DNA of 14,149 nt, taken from assembly GCA_947629225.1 (NCBI GenBank), contig CANRCY010000021.1:1-14149 (forward strand), given 5' to 3'. The position numbers and the translations under genes are program-made. The stretch's first letter is position 1. The number at the start of each line of letters is the position of its first letter. The DNA comes from an uncultured Clostridia bacterium (GTDB lineage Bacteria; Bacillota; Clostridia; Christensenellales; Borkfalkiaceae). The notes under the pieces were generated by a model. The model ran no database searches, was not told the origin of the DNA, and saw nothing but the letters and a program-made list of their open reading frames with translations. Shown piece after piece: positions 12,028 to 14,149 of this stretch.

Positions 12028-13113
12028 TTAAGCGGTGACGGGATCGGCGGTTGCCGTGAAGGAGAAGTTCCCGCCCGTTTTGAGCACGCTCTCACAGGTG
12101 AACAGCTCCCGCACTTCGAGCGAAGCCGTCAGCGATACGTCGCTCGTCATGGAATATTCCTTGAATATCCCGTCCTCATCGAATGCCAGCTTGATGTCGA
12201 ACACCGATTTTTCGTAACGCAAATCGGCGCGCGGAAGATAGTTGAGCCACTTTGCGGGAAGAAACTTTTCGAGCATATCGTTGAACAAATCGGTATAGAA
12301 TCCCGCGTTCGCCTTCAATGTGACGGAAATGCCGTCCGTATCGTCGATCGCTACCGTAAAGCCGAGGTCGATGAGCTTTTCCACGGCAAAACGCAGCGTG
12401 CCGCCCTTTTGCAGCTCCTCGGGAATGACGCCGAACGCGCTTTCCATGCGGTCGAACATCATCGCCGTCTCCGTTCTCTCTTTGAGCTCGGAAAGGGAAA
12501 TTTTGCTCTCCTCTTCCCCTTTGCCAGTATACCAGATGAGGTCGCCGTCATGGCGGAAGCCGACGTTGAAGTCCTTTTGCACCGTCTCGGAATCTTTATC
12601 GGGACCGCGGTATTGCAGAGAGAAGTTCGCATTGCCGCCGCCGAACAGACCCAGCCCCGACGCAGCATTCTCATCCGAACGAAGCCCGAACAGGTCCTCA
12701 AGCCCGATCCCCGCGCCGTATTCGACGTTGACCTTTTCATCGCCGCCGATCTCCGACGTCAGAGAAAATCCGTAGGTCGCGCTCAGATCGCCATCCGCCT
12801 TCATCGCGAACGACCACCCCTCTGCCGTTCTGTCCCCGAATGCCGCGGGAACATTGACGGTATCGAGCAGGGCAAGAGGCGCGGTTGCGGGCTCTTCGGG
12901 AGTCTCCTGAGGCTTTGACGCCTGCGAGCCGCCCTGCGAAGGATTTTCTTGCGGACCCTGCGAGGGAGTTTCTTGCGTGCTGCCCTGCGAAGGTTCCGAT
13001 CCCGAGGGAGACGAAGCCGACCCGCCCGCTTCGGGGTCTGCCGCCGCGCAACCCGCAAAGGCGAAGAGCCCGAACACCAGCGAGAGCCCGAGAGATAGAA
13101 TGGTTTTCTTCAT
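12028..13113 (-). CDS. Secreted lipoprotein of unknown function
   Basis: This 361-residue protein starts with a classic signal peptide (MKK, then a Leu/Phe/Ala-rich core) ending in FAFAGC, a lipobox with Cys22 as the probable lipidated residue. A low-complexity Ser/Pro/Gly/Gln/Glu-rich spacer (about 25-78, with TQETPSQGPQENPSQGG) keeps the globular part away from the membrane. The rest (about 80-361) is rich in alternating hydrophobic/polar strands and has no family I recognise; a beta-rich, LolA-like fold is only a guess. ATG at 13113 has AGGAGG 7 bases ahead. The gene has its own promoter and terminator, and its GC content is visibly higher than the island genes, so it is likely a stand-alone backbone gene with no evident link to the ESCRT-like cluster. 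Confidence 0.85.
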   Translation of the reverse strand: MKKTILSLGLSLVFGLFAFAGCAAADPEAGGSASSPSGSEPSQGSTQETPSQGPQENPSQGGSQASKPQETPEEPATAPLALLDTVNVPAAFGDRTAEGWSFAMKADGDLSATYGFSLTSEIGGDEKVNVEYGAGIGLEDLFGLRSDENAASGLGLFGGGNANFSLQYRGPDKDSETVQKDFNVGFRHDGDLIWYTGKGEEESKISLSELKERTETAMMFDRMESAFGVIPEELQKGGTLRFAVEKLIDLGFTVAIDDTDGISVTLKANAGFYTDLFNDMLEKFLPAKWLNYLPRADLRYEKSVFDIKLAFDEDGIFKEYSMTSDVSLTASLEVRELFTCESVLKTGGNFSFTATADPVTA

Positions 13114-13148
13114 ATTTTTCCTCCTTGCGTAACTGTAATCCCGAGGAT

Positions 13149-13179
13149 ATTATATCACTTTCCTCACTTATTTTGTCAA
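13149..13179 (-). promoter_or_regulatory. Promoter of the lipoprotein gene
   Basis: TTGACA (13179-13174) and TATAAT (13154-13149) on the minus strand are separated by 19 bases. The long spacer is offset by an extended -10 (TGATATAAT). The lipoprotein ATG follows 36 bases downstream. Confidence 0.75.
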
Positions 13180-13232
13180 CGCTTTGGGGAGGTTTTAATC
13201 ACTTTTCTTGAAAATTTTGAAAAATTATCCTT

Positions 13233-14149
13233 TTACACGATCCCTTGCGCCATCATCGCTTCGGCGACTTTCAAGAATCCCGCGATGTTCGCGCCCGTGA
13301 CGTAGTCCCCTTCCGCGCCGTATTCCCGCGCCGCTTCGTCCATGTTATGATAAATATTCACCATGATGTTCCGAAGTTTGCAGTCGACCTCTTCGAACGT
13401 CCAGAACATTCTGCCGCTCGACTGCGCCATTTCGAGCGCGCTCGTGGCGACGCCGCCCGCGTTCGCCGCCTTTGCGGGCAGAAAGACGACGCCCGCCCTG
13501 CGGAACACCTCGATCCCTTCGAGCGTGGTGGGCATGTTTGCCCCTTCGCCGACGTATTTTACGCCGTTTTTGACGAGCGTTTGAGCGGAATTGGCGTCGA
13601 TCTCGTTCTGCGTGGCGCAGGGGAGCGCGACGTCGCACGGGATATTCCAGATCCCCTTGCATCCTTCGCGGTACTCCGAGCCCTTCACGCGGGCGGCGTA
13701 TTCTTTGATGCGTCCCCTTTCGACCTCTTTGATCTGCTTGACAACGTCGAGGCGAATTCCCTCTTTGTCATAGATGTATCCGTTCGAATCGTACATGGCA
13801 ACGACCTTTGCGCCGAGCGACTGCGCCTTTTCGGCGGCGTAGATCGCCACGTTGCCCGAGCCCGATATGACGACCGTCTTCCCTTCGAACCCGTCGCCGC
13901 GGCATTTGAGCGCCTCCTCCGCCATGTAAACGAGCCCGTAGCCCGTCGCTTCGGTGCGGGCGAGACTTCCGCCGTAGCTGAGCCCTCTGCCCGTTAAAAC
14001 GCCGACATGTTCGCCTTTGATGCGCTTATATTGCCCGAACAGGTAGCCGATCTCCCTGCCGCCAACGCCGATGTCCCCTGCGGGAACGTCGGTATCCTGC
14101 CCGATGTGGCGGAAGAGCTCGGTCATGAAACTCTGGCAGAAGCGCATGA
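13233..14149 (-). CDS. gdhA: NADP-type glutamate dehydrogenase, C-terminal two thirds
   Basis: The enzyme interconverts 2-oxoglutarate plus ammonia and glutamate, linking nitrogen assimilation to the TCA pool in the cytoplasm. The visible part aligns without major gaps with hexameric bacterial GdhA from the region of RFCQ-FMTEL-RH onward: DTDVPAGDIGVGGREIG (18-34 of the visible part), the GSGNVA dinucleotide-binding turn (96-101), PCATQNEID (176-184), EGANMPTT (201-208) and KAANAGGVATS. About 145 N-terminal residues, including the catalytic lysine region, lie beyond the window edge; the Met at 14147 is internal, not the start. The stop is TAA at 13235-13233. No convincing terminator follows. 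It is a typical backbone gene and marks the right flank of the island. Confidence 0.96.
   Translation of the reverse strand, partial: MRFCQSFMTELFRHIGQDTDVPAGDIGVGGREIGYLFGQYKRIKGEHVGVLTGRGLSYGGSLARTEATGYGLVYMAEEALKCRGDGFEGKTVVISGSGNVAIYAAEKAQSLGAKVVAMYDSNGYIYDKEGIRLDVVKQIKEVERGRIKEYAARVKGSEYREGCKGIWNIPCDVALPCATQNEIDANSAQTLVKNGVKYVGEGANMPTTLEGIEVFRRAGVVFLPAKAANAGGVATSALEMAQSSGRMFWTFEEVDCKLRNIMVNIYHNMDEAAREYGAEGDYVTGANIAGFLKVAEAMMAQGIV

Noticed and set aside
12022..12918. Long plus-strand open frame (298 codons) opposite the lipoprotein gene
   Set aside because: It is a shadow frame: the minus-strand protein has a signal peptide, lipobox, AGGAGG site, promoter and terminator, while the plus frame has none of these and an Arg/His-rich improbable composition.
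13245..13997. Plus-strand open frame (250 codons) opposite gdhA
   Set aside because: It lies antisense to the conserved GdhA sequence and is a by-product of high GC.

Overview
The window looks like a chromosomal segment of a Bacillota (Clostridia-type, probably gut-associated) bacterium. Reasons: AGGAGG-type ribosome binding sites, consensus sigma-A promoters, BspA-type leucine-rich repeats with the Trp-rich cap common in gut Firmicutes, and a TIR family typical of the same group. This placement is inference; there is no rRNA or other phylogenetic marker. All supported genes lie on the minus strand, so they are read from high to low coordinates.

Right flank (about 11979-14149): the C-terminal two thirds of a hexameric NADP-type glutamate dehydrogenase (gdhA, cut by the window edge) and a secreted lipoprotein of unknown function with its own promoter and a clear intrinsic terminator. 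These are visibly GC-richer than what follows and look like host backbone. The left edge (1-197) holds the start of an unrecognised gene.

Central island (298-11727): eight genes in two transcription units. Unit 1 starts at a consensus promoter (11698-11727) and runs through six closely spaced genes: a helical protein that aligns with the next gene product, an ESCRT-III/Snf7-like protein, a Vps4/katanin-type AAA ATPase with a MIT-like N-terminus, a cytoplasmic trypsin/HtrA-fold protease with a MIT-like N-terminus, a membrane-anchored BspA-LRR protein, and a RuvB-derived AAA+ ATPase again with a MIT-like N-terminus. A stem-loop follows. Unit 2 starts at a perfect TTGACA-17-TATAAT promoter and encodes a two-TM protein and, 1 base further, a 925-residue TIR / charged-helix / LRR protein.

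How the parts may work together (inference): three enzymes (disassembly ATPase, protease, RuvB-like ATPase) share a MIT-like docking domain. The ESCRT-III-like protein ends in a MIM1-like motif, and a near-copy of that motif sits in the protease linker. This suggests docking onto, or competition around, an ESCRT-III-type membrane polymer. The LRR proteins would sense: one is membrane-anchored with LRRs possibly outside, the other is cytoplasmic and coupled to a TIR NADase-type effector. The small membrane protein and the TIR-LRR protein share a short Gln/Asn-rich motif at the C-terminus of one and the N-terminus of the other, the arrangement seen with amyloid/RHIM-type signalling motifs. Overall this reads as a possibly undescribed bacterial immune or membrane-stress system that joins a eukaryote-like ESCRT-III/Vps4 core to TIR-LRR signalling.
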